The notes under the pieces: generated by a model
Seen by the model: only the letters and a program-made list of their open reading frames with translations
Databases searched by the model: none
What the model was told of the DNA's origin: nothing
Shown: positions 36,127 to 49,300 of the stretch, piece after piece
Numbering within the stretch: position 1 is the stretch's first letter
How the letters are laid out: the number at the start of each line of letters is the position of its first letter
From: Gnetum montanum
Lineage: Eukaryota > Streptophyta > Gnetopsida > Gnetales > Gnetaceae
Reading direction: 5' to 3'
Assembly (NCBI GenBank): GCA_015680685.1
Contig: MNCI01024940.1
Location: 226,334 to 290,333 of the forward strand
DNA: 64,000 nt
Program-made: the position numbers and the translations under genes

Positions 36127-39123
36127 ATGTCGTGTGCACTTGTGTAGTGGGCACTGCTGTTCTTCCTTACTCGAAAGGCATGAACAACCCTCCATGCACA
36201 AATTTTTCATAGCATCATTTGCGAGCACCATTTCCTGATTTGCACAATCGCACACCTAGGAAACACAACACCACAACAGGAAACAAACATAGCCTTGCTC
36301 TCAACCATGGACATGTGAGTGCTGAGGGCATTGCACAAGCACACAACTTGCTACCCACACTATCTAGCATTCATGAAAATACCTGAAATTGAGGTACACC
36401 TATGGGTTTTGACATCCCTGGTAGGATAACTGGACCTGAGAGCACTTTCTCAAAAATGCTTCTCTATGAGAACAAAGTTCCACACAGGAAGCGACACACA
36501 CAGCACTGAAAAAGGCCACCTTGGGGCACCCGCTAAAGAATGAAACGTGTGAACATGCATGAAGGAGAAGAGAACTTGAGTCCTCTTGGTTCCCTGGCAT
36601 GTGCACGTTAACTCGCATCTACCACCCGCATGCTACTGAGAGGTCAAATCCATGATCAGGAAAAGGAAACATGCACTCGATGCTATCCCATGGGGGCATC
36701 GAGATGCTCTGCTACCTTAACCATACCAAATCAACATAGCTATTTGCATGTGCTCAATCGCTATCACATCCTGAAAAATAGGAGATGCATCCCAGCAATG
36801 CAAAACCAACTATGAACTGATACTAAAGGCACTGTTCACATCACAACATAAGCCATCTGCCATCAAAAGCTACATGCAACCATCATCAACATTACGAATG
36901 CAAAAAAAAAATCAGCCATGGTTAGCCCTTCAAAATTGCATTCTCCTTGAAGGCCAAAACTTTTTCGTCCTTGCTATCCAACCATCAAGGAGAGGGATGC
37001 ATCCCAACAATGCAACCACTATAAAAAAACACTAAAAACATGGTTTCAATCTCATCTCTACGCAACAAGATGGAACATGTGCTATATCAAGGAACATGTA
37101 ACTATCATCACATTATGAATGCAAAATGAAGATTGACTAAAACAACCACTTCGGAATCCCATTCTCCTCAAGGGTGACGATGTTTTCATCCTATCTCTAT
37201 TCAAGCATCAAGGTGAGGAATGTGTCCCAACAACACAACCATTCTAAACCAATGGTCAGAAAATGGTTCAAATCTCATCTCAATGCAATAAGATGAAACA
37301 TATGTCATACCTACGAACATGCAACTATCATCATATTATGAAAGAGGAATGAAGATTAGCCATAGGGACCTCTCTTTGAAATTGCATTCTCCTCGAGGGC
37401 AACAACATTTCCATCCTCTCCCTATTCAAGCATCATGGTGAGGGATGCATCCTATTAATGCAACCACTCTAAATCAATGCTCAGAATGTGGTTTAAATAT
37501 CATCTCAACATAACAAGAGGGAACATGTGCCATCCCAAGGAACATGCAACTATCATCACATTATGAATGCCAAACAATGAACAACCATAGACAACACTTA
37601 GAAATTACATTCTCCTCAAGGGCAAGAATGTTTCCATCCTCTCTCTATGCAACCATCAAAGTGGGGGATGCATCTTAGCAACACAACCACTGTGAACCAT
37701 TGCTTAAAATTTGGTTCAAATCTTCATCTCATCTCAATGCAACAATAGAAAACATATTCCATCTCAAGGAACATGACACTATTGTCACATTATGAATGAA
37801 AAATGAAGATCGACCATAGGAACCTCTCTTCAAAATTGCATTCTCCTTGAGGGTGAGGATGTTTCCATCCTCTCTCTATCCAACCACCATGGTGGGGGAT
37901 GCATCCAAGCAATGCAACCACTATAAAGCAATGAAAATCGATGACAAGGTAGAGAAAGAATAAACCTAACGATATCCCATGGGAATATCGAGATTCTCTG
38001 CTACTTCAACCGCATCAAATTAATGCAACCGTTTGCACAAAATCATCGGATATCATTTTCAGAGAGGATCTTTCAATCTTGTAGAACCATTAGTAGTGGC
38101 TCCAGTCTTGCAACATCTGCAACAATCACACCTAAGGATAAAGAAATGGGCATCATAGGATGAAGGCTTTCAAATACCAAAATTCGTCATTAAGAGACCA
38201 CACAACCAAAAATTCCTTCATGGGTTGAGTAGCCAAAACAACAAATCTTTAAGGAATGAGCCCCAAACATCCATTCAACTTCTCCTAACCCTTGAAGAAC
38301 TTACCATCGAGGATGAGCATGCACTCAAACTTGACAAGTTACTGCAAGGGAAGGGATAACATATGTTCTTGAATCCACAAAAGGTTATTTTTGAGATGCT
38401 ACCATCAAGAAATGGCCAACCAAATATTGGGATCCACAATCTGCAATGAATAGTGAGGCACTAGCAAGTGCATGGAGAACAAGAGAGACTACCACATGCA
38501 CTACTAATTGATCAAGTTGATGATATGGGAGAGAAAACACGCACTAGATGCTACCCCATGGAGTCATCAACATGCTCTGCTACCTCAACCGCACCAAATA
38601 AATGCAACCATTCAAATGAAATCAACTGATATCATTTTCAAAGGAGATCTTTCAATCCTATAGAGCCATTAGTGGTGACTCTAATCTTGCAATGTCTGCA
38701 ACAATCACAACCAAGCATAAAGAAACAAGCCTCACAAGATGCAAGCTTCCAGATACCCAAATTCACTATTAAGTGACCATACAACCAAAAAATCCTTTGT
38801 GAAAGCTAGAGATAGAGTGTTACATAGCAAAAATAAGGGATTTTTGAGACATGAGCATTAAACATCCATCTAATTGCTCCTAACCCTTGGAGAACTTACT
38901 GCTGAGTTTGACCATTGCACTCAAACTCAACAAGTTACTCCAATGAAAGGCACAATGTAAGTTTTTGAATCCACAAAAGCTTATTTTTGAGATAGAATGA
39001 CCACAAAATGATCACCCAAATATTAGAAACCACAATCTGTAATGAACAATGAGGTACCTACAAGTACATGGAGAATAAGAGAGCATACATGCTCTTCATT
39101 CCTTGGCATGTCCAAGTGAACTC
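36127..39123 (-). other. 5' ETS of rDNA unit B, 18S-proximal part
   Basis: Collinear with 19292-22320 of unit A: unique part, then the 220-bp repeats (about 36785-37930), then the start of the 640-bp repeats (anchors near 37942 and 38528). It is interrupted at 39129 by the LTR retrotransposon and resumes at 57132. Confidence 0.75.
36785..37935 (-). repeat. about 220-bp tandem repeats in ETS, unit B
   Basis: Same unit and same copy number (five to six) as 19900-21075, with the GATGCATCCCA and AACATGCAACTATCATCA boxes at intervals of 215 to 230 bases. Confidence 0.78.
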
Positions 39124-39128
39124 TCCAC
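39124..39128. repeat. target-site duplication, left copy (TCCAC)
   Basis: TCCAC directly precedes the left LTR and recurs directly after the right LTR at 57132-57136. The uninterrupted ETS repeat (for example near 23668) has CCAC followed by TACCACCC at this place, which confirms the insertion point. Confidence 0.9.
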
Positions 39129-40678
39129 TATAACGATGGAAAACATTGATCACTAGAAATACCGAATGAAATTCCGTGTACATAGTTCTAACCCCAGATC
39201 TGTGCGAGGACCATGCTAGAGAGAAAATGAATCCGAGGTGTCCTAAACGGTCTTGTTGATCAGAAAGGGACTTACTTGATTAGTAAAAATTTTGTGATAT
39301 TTACATGAAAAATTGGTGGTTCTTTATGAGAAGATATAATATTGTTAACTTCGAAGATAATTGAAAACAATGTAATCGATTTAAAGTGATTTGCAAGATT
39401 TGTGTAAATAGGGAACAAGAGATTAGATTTAGAACATAGGCAATCCCAAGATCTGAGATTCAACTCATGAACCAAATATATTAGATATAATGATTAAAAG
39501 TATACTTCGATTTAAGTGAAGTACATGCCAACAATAGGAAAATTATTCAAAGATAAAGCAAGCAAAGGTCGATCTACCTCGTTCTAGTGAATCCAGGTAC
39601 AAGGAGGTCGGACCCGAAATAGAATGTCTGTCAATTGACTATTTCTGACCAAAGGTTCTTGCGAATTGTTATCGATATTCTTGCAATTACTGATCCTCTT
39701 TTTTTTCTTGTTACTCCTTGCTAAAAGTTATCAACAATTGCCAATGGAAGGAAAAATCGCTCACAGAGAAAATCTGTCAATTCTTTTTGAGAAATTTTGT
39801 CCACCCCCTCCTTTGATCCTTGTCAATTGGAATATTTATAAGATTAGGGTTAGGAGAAAAACATGGTTTAAATGATGCATGTCCTAAACCTACAAAATGT
39901 TGTTGACTTTATATGTTTGTTGTTCAAGCTTGAGGCACCACACTGCGTAGTGCGTCGTAAACCACTCTTGTTTGGGCTTTGGCGATAGGCTGTTCTTTAA
40001 ATACGCTTTGATACTCTAGAGAGCGTATCGTGACGTATGAACTGCCGATGCTTGTATTATACTATTTTTTTCTTTTCTTGTATTACGCTACACCATGCTA
40101 GATTACACTACATCATGCTAGATTATGCTTCATAGCATAATTCAACGTAAAATAATGAACTTGCAAAAAATGGAAGTGTTATCACCGCATTTTCTCTATT
40201 TCTTAATCAATCCTTCTAGGGTTTATTATGCCACACTATGTAATGCAGTGTAATAGGCCCCTTAACTAAGAAGAAAACTTGCTGAAATGCACGGCATGTT
40301 GTAGATCATTGCCTAAACTTTAAGATTTTTGCTGGGTTGTCGAAGTCTTAAATGTTTGCCATCTTTGATGTTGCAGTGGACTGCCTTTTGATATTATGCC
40401 GCATAACGCGACATTACGCTATGTTGCATAATGCAGCGTAGTATGCTAAAAGTTAAGATTTTTGAAACATAGGAAACTTGAAAAGTTGAAGGCTTTCAAC
40501 CGTGCATCTATTGCCTTGTTTTGTCTTCTGAAATTTATTTATGTTGTGCTATGTAGCATGGCAGGATAGACCTTTAACTGAAATGGGAACTTGCTGTGCC
40601 ACACCTTGTCATGACTCCTTGCCTGGATTGCTAGATTTTGCTGAACTAATGAGGCCTCAAAATTTTCATGGTGTTTCA
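39129..40678 (-). repeat. 3' LTR of the Tat/Ogre element
   Basis: 1,550 bp, aligned end to end with 55601-57131. In plus-strand reading it starts TATAACGATGG, with TG changed to TA, and ends GTGTTTCA. A minus-strand TATA box (CTTATAAATATTCC) lies near 39831-39844. The part 39960-40460 is rich in short related words such as GCATAATGCAGCGTA and CATGCTAGATTA, some forming imperfect hairpins. Plus-strand short frames here recur in the other LTR and are not genes. Confidence 0.92.
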
Positions 40679-40694
40679 ATGGCCCCTCTTTGTT
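40679..40694 (-). other. polypurine tract of the Tat/Ogre element
   Basis: The minus strand reads ACAAAGAGGGGCCAT directly before the 3' LTR, the expected place and composition for the plus-strand priming site of reverse transcription. Confidence 0.75.
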
Positions 40695-42279
40695 GACGTT
40701 TAGAGGGCTTGCCCGAAAGATGTCGACAAAGAATACGAAACACCAGAGAGGTAAAGGCACTAATAGCATCCATTGGAGATTGCTAAAATGTCACTCTGTC
40801 AAACCTAGAAGCGCAAAGGCAAGGGAGGGAAGAAAGCATATAAGGGATTTTACAGAAGTGAGAGGAGGGACGTTCGGGGAAGACTCAAGTATGTAAACAT
40901 GAAAATTTTGTGAACAAGCCATTACGTCTTTTCGCAAATGTATTTGTGAGAGGTTATTCCATCACACTGTATATGAGGGGCTTGTGCGGACAAGTTATGT
41001 TATGCCCGCGTGGCCTGGATGAGTTGTTTTACATCCATTTTTCCAAGGTTTCCCCCCCACCCCCCCCCTCCCCCCCCCGTTTTTATTTGAATTTCATTCC
41101 ACTAGGTGAGTTGCGTTACACCAGTTCATGGACATGATGATGCGAAAGAATTTTCTTGAATGTTTGTACTCTGTATAGGCCAAGAAGAGGGTAAAGGCGG
41201 TCATGAGGACAAGGGAAGGAGGAAGCTATGTAAGGTATATGATGGGGGGAGAGGTAGGATTTGCACCCCTGGGTAGCCAGGCTAGTCTGAGCAATCACTT
41301 CAGGATGCCGTGACACCTCACCTTCTAATGAATGCATTCTCAATCAATGCTATCGTAACAAGTAACCTGAAAAACATAACAAAAAGCATAGCGTAGAAGC
41401 AATTGTCCTAATCGCTAAGGAGGGAGGTTGTTGAAACAAGTGCCATCCAAAGGGAAAAGGAGAATGTAGGCCACGAAATAGGGACCGTACCAAGGAGCAA
41501 GGGTCTCAATGTTGATGCTGCAGTTCATGAAGCTGTCATCAATAGCCAAACTCATCTTGCTCAAATGACTAGGCAAAGAACAAGTTAGATGAATCTGCTA
41601 AGCCGGAGTCTGATGACGGCGATGGATGGAGGCCGCCAAGACTATGGATAACCATAGTTTCTTCAGGGTCCCAAGCGGCGAAGGTGATCCTAGGAGCTGC
41701 AACTATAGAGTAGCTATCGTAGCAACATCTTTGAGGGGTTAGTAGTATGCCTTTCGACATGTTTGAGGAATCAGTAGGATGTCGATGGCATAGCGGCATT
41801 GCGTCTGTTCCAAAGCCTTACGCATTCCATCTGGTAAGGATGCAATGCAAGAGTGACCACGCTCACTTGCTTCATGGATTTCTTATTGATGGATTCCAAT
41901 TTTGGATCCTGGTTGATCATTGTTGCTGGTTTTAATCCTCAGTAGGTCGTGGTCCTAGTTTAACGTCTGGGGCAGACTGAAACTTGCTAGTTTTACGTTG
42001 TAGTGGACGATGGAAGAGCTAGTTTATGGTCCCAATAGACCATGCTGTGGGTGTCAATTTTATGTCATGACCCAGGGACAAGTTTTTGCTACTTTAGCAT
42101 CTCAGTAGACATATGCTTACCTTGCTAGTTTCACGTCATGGCGGATGATTAGAAACTTTGCTAGTTTAGCGTCTTGGCGGACGCGTGCAAGAAATGCCAG
42201 TTTTACATCATAGTGGAAGTGTACAACTTTGCCAATTCTACGTCATAGAAGATGTTTTTTATCTTGCATTTTATCCAAG
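40695..42279 (-). other. 3' untranslated region of the Tat/Ogre element
   Basis: No domain-bearing frame. It contains a C-rich tract (41050-41079, runs of seven to nine C broken by single bases). At 41954-42250 there is a degenerate tandem array listed separately. Tandem repeats in the 3' untranslated part are a known trait of Tat and Ogre elements. Confidence 0.6.
41954..42250 (-). repeat. degenerate tandem repeats in element 3' region
   Basis: In plus-strand reading, units such as CCTAGTTTAACGTCTGGGGC (41954), GCTAGTTTTACGTTGTAGTG (41986), GCTAGTTTATGGTCCCAATA (42019), GCTAGTTTCACGTCATGGCG and GCTAGTTTAGCGTCTTGGCG recur every 30 to 70 bases. The common core is CTAGTTTNANGTCNNNGNGGAC. Related copies occur at 45876 and at 50935-51290. 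Confidence 0.7.
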
Positions 42280-43345
42280 TTGATCTTTAGATGTAGTACC
42301 ACTTCAAATATAGATGATTCACTGGATTTGATAACTCATTGTCGTCGATATCCGCTAACTTGAATGCTCTATTACTGTATGCACCGATGACCAAGAAAGG
42401 GCCTTTCTAGTTTGGAGAGAATTTACCTACTAGTTCACGAACTGCCTTGAGGACTAAGTCTTCCTTCTTGATCGATCATTGATGTAGATTGTGGCGATGT
42501 TTTAGACTTTGTTTGTCCTAATATCTTTCAATGGTATCAAGCATTTGGATGCGCTTCTCCTCCACTAAGGCTAAATTCATGATTCTAGACTCGTTGTGTT
42601 GAGTCTCATTTATAACTATGGAGAGGACCATCCATAATGAGGGAACCTATAATTCCAAGGGCAACACTGCTTCGGATCCATAGACTAGGCTATAGGGTTT
42701 CCTGTCTATAGCTGTTCTGCACATCGTACGATACACCCATAGCACATAGAGGATCTTTTCATGCCATCGTTTTTTGTTGGTGCTGAGCATCTTCTTAAGT
42801 AGATTGATAATTACCTTATTTTTTACTTTTTCTTAACCATTTTTTTGTGGGTAATAGGGTGAAGAAAAAGATTACTTGATACCAAGATTATCACAAAAAT
42901 ATTTGGTTTCTGTACTACTAAATTATGGCCCGTTGTCAGTCACAATAGTCATAGGGAGTCCAAATCTGGTTACTATATTGTCTAAGATGAAATGGAAAAC
43001 TTGTTGAGATGTAATCTTCTATAGGGAGATAGCCTCAACCCACTTTGTGAAGTATTCAGTGGCGGTGATAATGAAACTATGTCCTGCGGAAGATTTAGGC
43101 GTGATAGGACCTATGATATCTAGTCCCCATCGTTGGAATGGCCAAGTAATCTATGTAGTGTGTAACTCGGTTGGTGACACATGTATTAGGTTTGCATAGC
43201 ACTGGCACATATCACACATCTTAACTTTGGTAAGGAAATCTCTTTCCATGTACGACCAATAGTACCCTAGGCATTTGATATTAGCAGCCATGGCTCGTGG
43301 GGCTACATGTCCTCCACATAGCCCCTCGTGGACTTTGCTAACTAT
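42280..43345 (-). pseudogene. integrase domain, broken
   Basis: The minus strand shows a zinc-binding segment near 43320-43190 (HEGLCGGHVAPRAM, then GYYW and CDMCQ). The catalytic core follows: RWGLDIIGP with the first Asp near 43125, then TDNGP with the second Asp near 42950. The third motif SPYYPQKNG near 42860-42840 is followed by a stop, and the usual catalytic Glu position appears to read Lys. Several in-frame stops break it. A shorter conserved stretch (YRTMCRTAIDRKPYSLVYG) follows near 42740-42680. The order after RNase H is that of Ty3/Gypsy elements. Confidence 0.85.
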
Positions 43346-44070
43346 TCATTGTGCTTGGTCATTATTAACACAGGTTAGCAATACCCCATCAAAAGAGCGT
43401 CTATAGAGAGTACTATCTTTGATGATGATGTATTGCTTGGCACGGTTGCACACTGTGTTTTTTTGTGCATGCGTTAGCTCATGTGGTGGTTCCCCATGCA
43501 AAAGGTAAGTCTTAATGTTGTCGTACCATTCTAGTGTTTCCCTCGCATTTAATGAAGAGATCTGCACTACTTGAATGATAGGATCTATACATTCCATCAT
43601 CAAAGTGGGCCAAGTGACAAACAAGTGTGGTGGCATGTTTAGTGCCAGTGTGGCCAGTGCATCGGCTACAGCATTTTCGTTACACGGCATGTGTTGGGCA
43701 TCGATTGTCACAAATTGTTTCAGGAGATCTTTAGCCATATCGCAGTAGGGCTGTAGATGCACAGCTTTGTAGGCATAGAATCTTGTGATTTGATTGATGA
43801 TGAGCATCGAATCACCTCGGACTTCTATGTGTTGAATGTTGAGTTCTCTGGCTGTCAACAATCCTTTGAGGAGCCCCTCATATTCTGCCACGTTGTTCGT
43901 ACAACGGAAGGCTAGGTAGTAAGCCAATGGATGCACATCCTTAGGGGTAAGCGTAATAATAGCAGCAACACTACTACCTCTAGTAGTTGAAGATTTGTTG
44001 AAGTATAACGTCGCTTCGAGGCCTATTGATATAGGGCTTAAACTATGTACATGCTCATCTAGAAATTCTG
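43346..44070 (-). pseudogene. second, archaeal-like RNase H domain, broken
   Basis: A 196-codon open stretch (43936-43346) plus an upstream in-frame part reading ATLYFNKSSTTRGSSVAAII. The motifs TNNVAEYEGLLKGL, EVRGDSMLIINQI and NENAVADALATLA are those of the extra RNase H found in Tat-lineage elements. It lies between the first RNase H and the integrase as expected. The first catalytic Asp of the family (normally YFDG) reads Asn here, which fits a G-to-A change. The C-terminal part (LYRRSFDGVLLTCV) belongs to the linker before the integrase zinc finger. Confidence 0.88.
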
Positions 44071-44110
44071 GCTCTATTGTAGCTTGATCTTTAATAGGCG
44101 ATGTCGCTAG

Positions 44111-45757
44111 CTAGTCAGCTATAGCCTGACCTTTGGTGGACAATTGGCCAACATAATGTAAATTGAATTTAGCTGTGATAGGCTTCCAGCAAGCTATCCT
44201 ACTACTCTCATACAAGTTGTTTGAGATAGCCCACAGACCGTTGTTTTTGCAAATTATGTTGACATGACTACGAAAAAGATAATACCTACATTTTTTGAGT
44301 GCAAAAACTAATGCCAAACAGTTATGCTCCACTTCATTGTATCTTGTTTTGTACACAAATAGAGCATGACTGAGATAATAGCTAAGGGCTTCTAACCCAT
44401 CGTTCCTTTTTTGGCAAAGTAACGCAGCTATAGACACATCCAAGTTTACTAGATAAATGTAAAAAGGTTGATCCCTTTGTGGTAGGAAAACCATTGGTAA
44501 ATGTCGCAGCTCCTTTTTCAAGTTGTCAAATGCATGCTAGCAGTCATCGGTCCATTCAAAATTAACCCCTTTTTTAAGGATATGTTGCATGGGATGTAAT
44601 TTATTGGTTAACTTCGAAATGAACTATTTGATAAATTGTAGTCTGCCCTACAACCCACGTAATTCCTTAAGGTTTGTAGGTGGTGTTAAATCAACGATAG
44701 CTTTAACCTTGTCAGGGTTGACTCGGATGCTAGTCTCTGATACTACAAACCCCAACATGCATCTGGTTTTGACTCCATATATGCATTTCTTTGGGTTGAG
44801 TTATAAGTCATGTTTAAGAAATCATTTAAGGACTAACTGCAGGTCTTCTAAATGATCTTCCAACTTTATAAACTTGACAGTTATGTCATCTACGTAGTCG
44901 TTCAATCTCCCTAAAAGGTAATCGCTAAAGATGTATGTCATGGCTCATTGATATGTTGCCCCAGCATTTTTTATCCTAAAAGGCATCATAGTGTAATAGA
45001 AGGTCCCCCAGGGCATCATGAATATTGTGGTTAATTGGTGCTCCAGATTAATACGAATTTGATTATAACCTAAGAAACCATCCATAAAGGATAGAAGCGT
45101 GTAACCATATATTGTATCGATCAGTTGGTCGATACTCGGTAACGGGAAATTGTCCTTAATCGTGGCTTTGTTCAGATCCTGGAAGTCTATGCAGATGCGT
45201 ATGCCTCCCATTTTCTTAGAAACAACTACGATGTTGAACACCCAGTCTGAGTAATCAACCGCACGAATGAAACCAACCTAATATAGCTTGGTGATTTCAT
45301 TACGCACTGTTAGCATGATTTCTGGATTAATCTTTCATGCCTTCTATCTAATTTCTTTGATGCGTGGGTCTAAGATTATGTTATGCTGTATTACTCTTAG
45401 GTCTAATCCTAGCATGTCTTCATATGACCACGCAAATACAACATCGTTACCTTGGAGCACTTGCGTTATTCCACTTTGTGTCTATTTGTCTAGGAGGGAA
45501 CTAACCCTGAGAGTTTTATTTTCACCATTGTGCATAACCACAGGGACCTCGTTGAGAGGATCCTTGGTCACATCACTAGCCTCCAGGTCTAGAGTTCGAG
45601 CTAGATGTTTTGGCCAATCTGGGGATGTTTCCGATGTTGCTATGGTTGCATTATAAAAGGAAGGGTGTGTTTCTATCAACGTGTAATTAAGCTATCTAAT
45701 GGTCTCCCCATATGAACCTGTTAAGGTTAAGGGTGCAGATAAAGTTGCGTTCATTTG
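44111..45757 (-). pseudogene. reverse transcriptase and first RNase H, broken
   Basis: The minus-strand frame begins near 45751 (MNATLSAPLTLTG). RT motifs in order: GGIRICIDFQDLNKAT, FPLPSIDQLID, LSFMDGFLGYNQI, PWGTFYYTMMPF, KNAGATYQ and the catalytic YVDD (near 44905-44894). The connection follows (NPKKCIYGV, GFVVSETSI, FEWTDDC). RNase H motifs are SYYLSHALFVYKTRYNEVEHNCLAL and KGQAIAD, listed here in two parts: SYYLSHALFVYK and TRYNEVEHNCLAL. At least six in-frame stops occur, for example a TGA between ATYQ and AMTYI, but frameshifts are few. It is a separate frame from gag-protease, with the antisense gene between them. Confidence 0.9.
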
Positions 45758-46342
45758 CAAATCGCCCTGTAAAACTGCCAAAACGGAACTTGTTACATTG
45801 TTTTTCTACCAATATGTTGAATGATAAGAGTTTGTTTTTTTTTCTTTGCGTCATAGTTGCGTATTCGAGAGGCTTCCAGTTTAAGGTCTTAGTGGACCGT
45901 TACAAATATGCATAGTTTGTAAAACAATGACGAGCTAGGCTTCCTAGATGCTATTGTATGAAATAAGATGAAAGATGTAATGTGGCATGTCTAGCGTGTC
46001 ATAAAATTTGAATTTTTGTACATACTGTAGTTAATGTGGCCGAATTACGAGATGATAAATTATGTATTAGTTTAGAGTTATTTCGGACCGTGATCCACAT
46101 GATATCTATGAAATTAATGTCCTAATCTTCATGTTTCATGTCATACTAACACCAGAATTTTGGGAAAGTTCCGCATTGATTGGGCAGAAAGAAAAGTTAG
46201 TTTCAAGAATTTTTTTTATAAACCAGTGGTTCATACTCAAAACAGGTTACAGATATCACAAATTTGAATCTAGCTACACTAGGAAGGGAGCGGAAGCAAG
46301 GCATAAATAGACAATTTCACGAAAACTCTTTCAATTGCAACT
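45758..46342. other. junction between RT frame and antisense gene
   Basis: About 600 bases without a clear frame. At 45876-45898 the plus strand reads CCAGTTTAAGGTCTTAGTGG, related to the tandem repeats of the 3' region. A TATA-like CATAAATAG near 46300 lies about 40 bases upstream of the antisense gene's first ATG and could be its promoter. Confidence 0.45.
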
Positions 46343-49300
46343 ATGGCACCAAAGGTCAAAGGAAAGAATGCTAAATTAGCAAGGATTGACAAAGTGCAGG
46401 AGAGTTTGTAGCGGGCTTTGTAGGCTAGGGTCAAGGCTCGGGAAGTTACTCCACTTAACCAGTAAATCGTCGTCCACCCTTTTGCACTATTGTTATGTTT
46501 GTTGTAGCATCATAGTTATATATATTTTTTATAAATGTGCATGTTGCATCGAGCGTTAATATCTATTTACACGGACTAAGCTATTATCGTTTGCGATATT
46601 ACCTTTGTCTTCGCTATTGGAGACGAACCTCATATTGTTACGAGGGTTTAGGTAACATTGAGTAAAACTAAGCAAACATTGTGTATAATCAAAAAATCTA
46701 GGTATTGTACCTGTGGGTAGCATAATCAGGATTTTGTTTTCTTTTCCTTTACTCCCATAATAGTTACATGTTATGCTGGAGTAATATGTAGTGTTGCTTT
46801 CATCACCGTTGTTAGAGACAGACCTTGAGCTATTGCAAGGGTTTGGGCGATTCTGGCCATGCGTTCCCAGTGGAATCTGTAATTTTCTAGGAATTAGGAG
46901 AATCCTAATGTAGCGTGATGAATGTTCATGTATAAATGGTTTGTCTAATAGTAATATGTTTTTATTGTACAGTATTATGCTAAAGCCCATCCTAATCATT
47001 TTGGACATTGTGGGCATTTTATGCTGCATGCATGTTCCCGCGGCCAATGTTCCTCCTCCTCATGCTCGTATAAAGGAGGAGGCGATGTGGTTTCGAAGGG
47101 GCAAGCGAGGGTTCTTGTAGTTTTTTCTTTGTAATTACAGCGTAATCATCTGGTCGCATCTACCAAGCAATGTAGCTATTGCTATTTTGAAGACACTACT
47201 GGTTGGTTCAACACAGAGCATCTTAGTGTTCTTGACAAACGACACAATTGAAACTGTGCGAGTGCAAGATTGCGAACAGAGCATCAAAGGTTTGAGGTGT
47301 TTGAGCTGGATCTAAGAGATGCCCAGATTCAATTGTTATCATGCCTAAAATACTTTGTTCATAGCCCGTCACCTCACAACGTACTTCCTGAACCCACCTA
47401 GTACCGTGCATTACGCAAGCAGGTAAGAATTTAAATTTGTGTCATTTCAATGTGTGGCAACATGCTAACTACTGTTTAAATTTATGTTGAGCATAAAGAA
47501 TTCACCCATCTTCTGTGATGTAGATCCTTCATTAATGACAGTGGTCTCCTGGGAGATAATGATACATTGTCATTGATCGAAAGGGCTATAAGTGAATTCA
47601 CTTCTAGCAGCAATGTACGGGCCGTTGTCATGGGACAACTAGCATTCGAAATCCCAGCATACCTGACCCGCTATGTCAACTTCTTTTCTAGATGTAGAAA
47701 CCTTAGATGGATGGATAGGAAATGAACTTTGAATCCTCCCCTCACTGTTGTAGATGTGCAAAGGAAAATCCCTCCATTTCCTTTGCCATTCGGACTTGGT
47801 AAACTTCATTATGATGATGAATTATATCAATGATATCAGCTAGTGATGATGTATGAAATTGTCTTATTTTTGTTACCTCGGTTTAACTATTGTTTTATGT
47901 AAGTAGTCAGGGAATCACAGGAAATTATGATCATGGCCTCCAGTCGCGAGGCGAGCAATCTCTTCTTCTGTTATGGTGATATAAGGGAGACACAACGCTG
48001 GCTTGGCCATAGAGCGGCCTCATTTGTGTTAACCAATAACCTTCATGAGGATGGATTGATGGACCTGTTCTTGACCATAACCCTTGATGTTACTACAGGT
48101 GAAATGTTGACCTTAGTCAACTCCTTCAACGAAGAAGCTAAGCATCTCTGGATACGTGTGCGTAATGTGCACGTAAATTTTGACATTGATGCTCAGTTGT
48201 TCACCGATCTCTTTAGCATTCCCTCCGATTACTTTCCTATAGAAGAAAATTCGAAGAGGAGCACCAAGTACCAGGAAGAGATAGAGGAGTGGCTAGGGGT
48301 TTAAAATGAGGTTAAGGGAATTTCTGCCAATAAGATCAAGTTGAAAGTGGCCAACACTATTTATCCCCTTTTTCGAGCTTGGGCCTTCCCCAAGACACTC
48401 TCCTAAGGGAGATTCCTCACTATAGAGTAGGCCCAAATTATGGGAGAGTTCATGGAGGAGGGAACATGATTCAAGTGGGCTAGCTATTTTGCCAAAGGCC
48501 TACGCGTTTAAATGGTTAGGCTTCGCAAAAAGCTTAAGTCCCATTTCAATGTTCACTTTGCCTTCTTCATAGCTTACTTTCGGCGTTTTCCCAAATTTTT
48601 GGTACTCCAAAGGAATGGGATCTGGGTGCAATAAGACCACAGCCAAATTTTCAAACCATGGATTTCCCATGTTTTCAGCACTATCTAGTTGCAAGACCCT
48701 CTTGAAGGAATCAGGGAGTCATTTTCTATTACAACTAAAAATATGGTGGCACCACGAACACGGGGTCAAGACAGCATGGGTGGGGTGCTCCCCTCTTACA
48801 CTAGAGATGCATCGAGGGGGAAGCACTTGGTAGCTAAAATAGTGTACTCGTCGGTGCCATGGAAGAAACCTTGTTTGATCGAGGAGTCTGTCGAGCCAAC
48901 AAGTGGTATGAGGCAGAAGATGCAGGTCAGGTTTCGGAGGAGTAATCCTCCAATAGGTAAGTAAAGAAATGTGCTAATAGTTACAGTTATGTCATGTATA
49001 GATACTTTTACATCGTGTAATATTTATTGAACCCTGTGTTAACTGAGGACATTTTGTGATAGTGAAGGAGAAGGCCGTGGAATGGTTAACCCTTGAAATA
49101 AGGGCTATGGTTTTACGGTATGAGGAAGAGGCCCCAACCTTGGAAGAAGAGGCTCTAGTCAATAAGGTGAGTAGCACGTAGGTTCCTACATGTGAGAAGG
49201 GAGTAGCAGTGGAAGATGCTGAAGTCCTTTTGGCCCAGAAAGGAAGAGTTAAATGATTTGTGACTTAGTGAGGTTAACTCTTATAGTGTACTAGACTCTA

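Noticed and set aside
46556-47047. 163-codon minus-strand frame as part of the retrotransposon polyprotein
   Set aside because: No retroelement domain. It lies in what reads as an intron of the plus-strand gene and is compositionally unlike the neighbouring pol frames.
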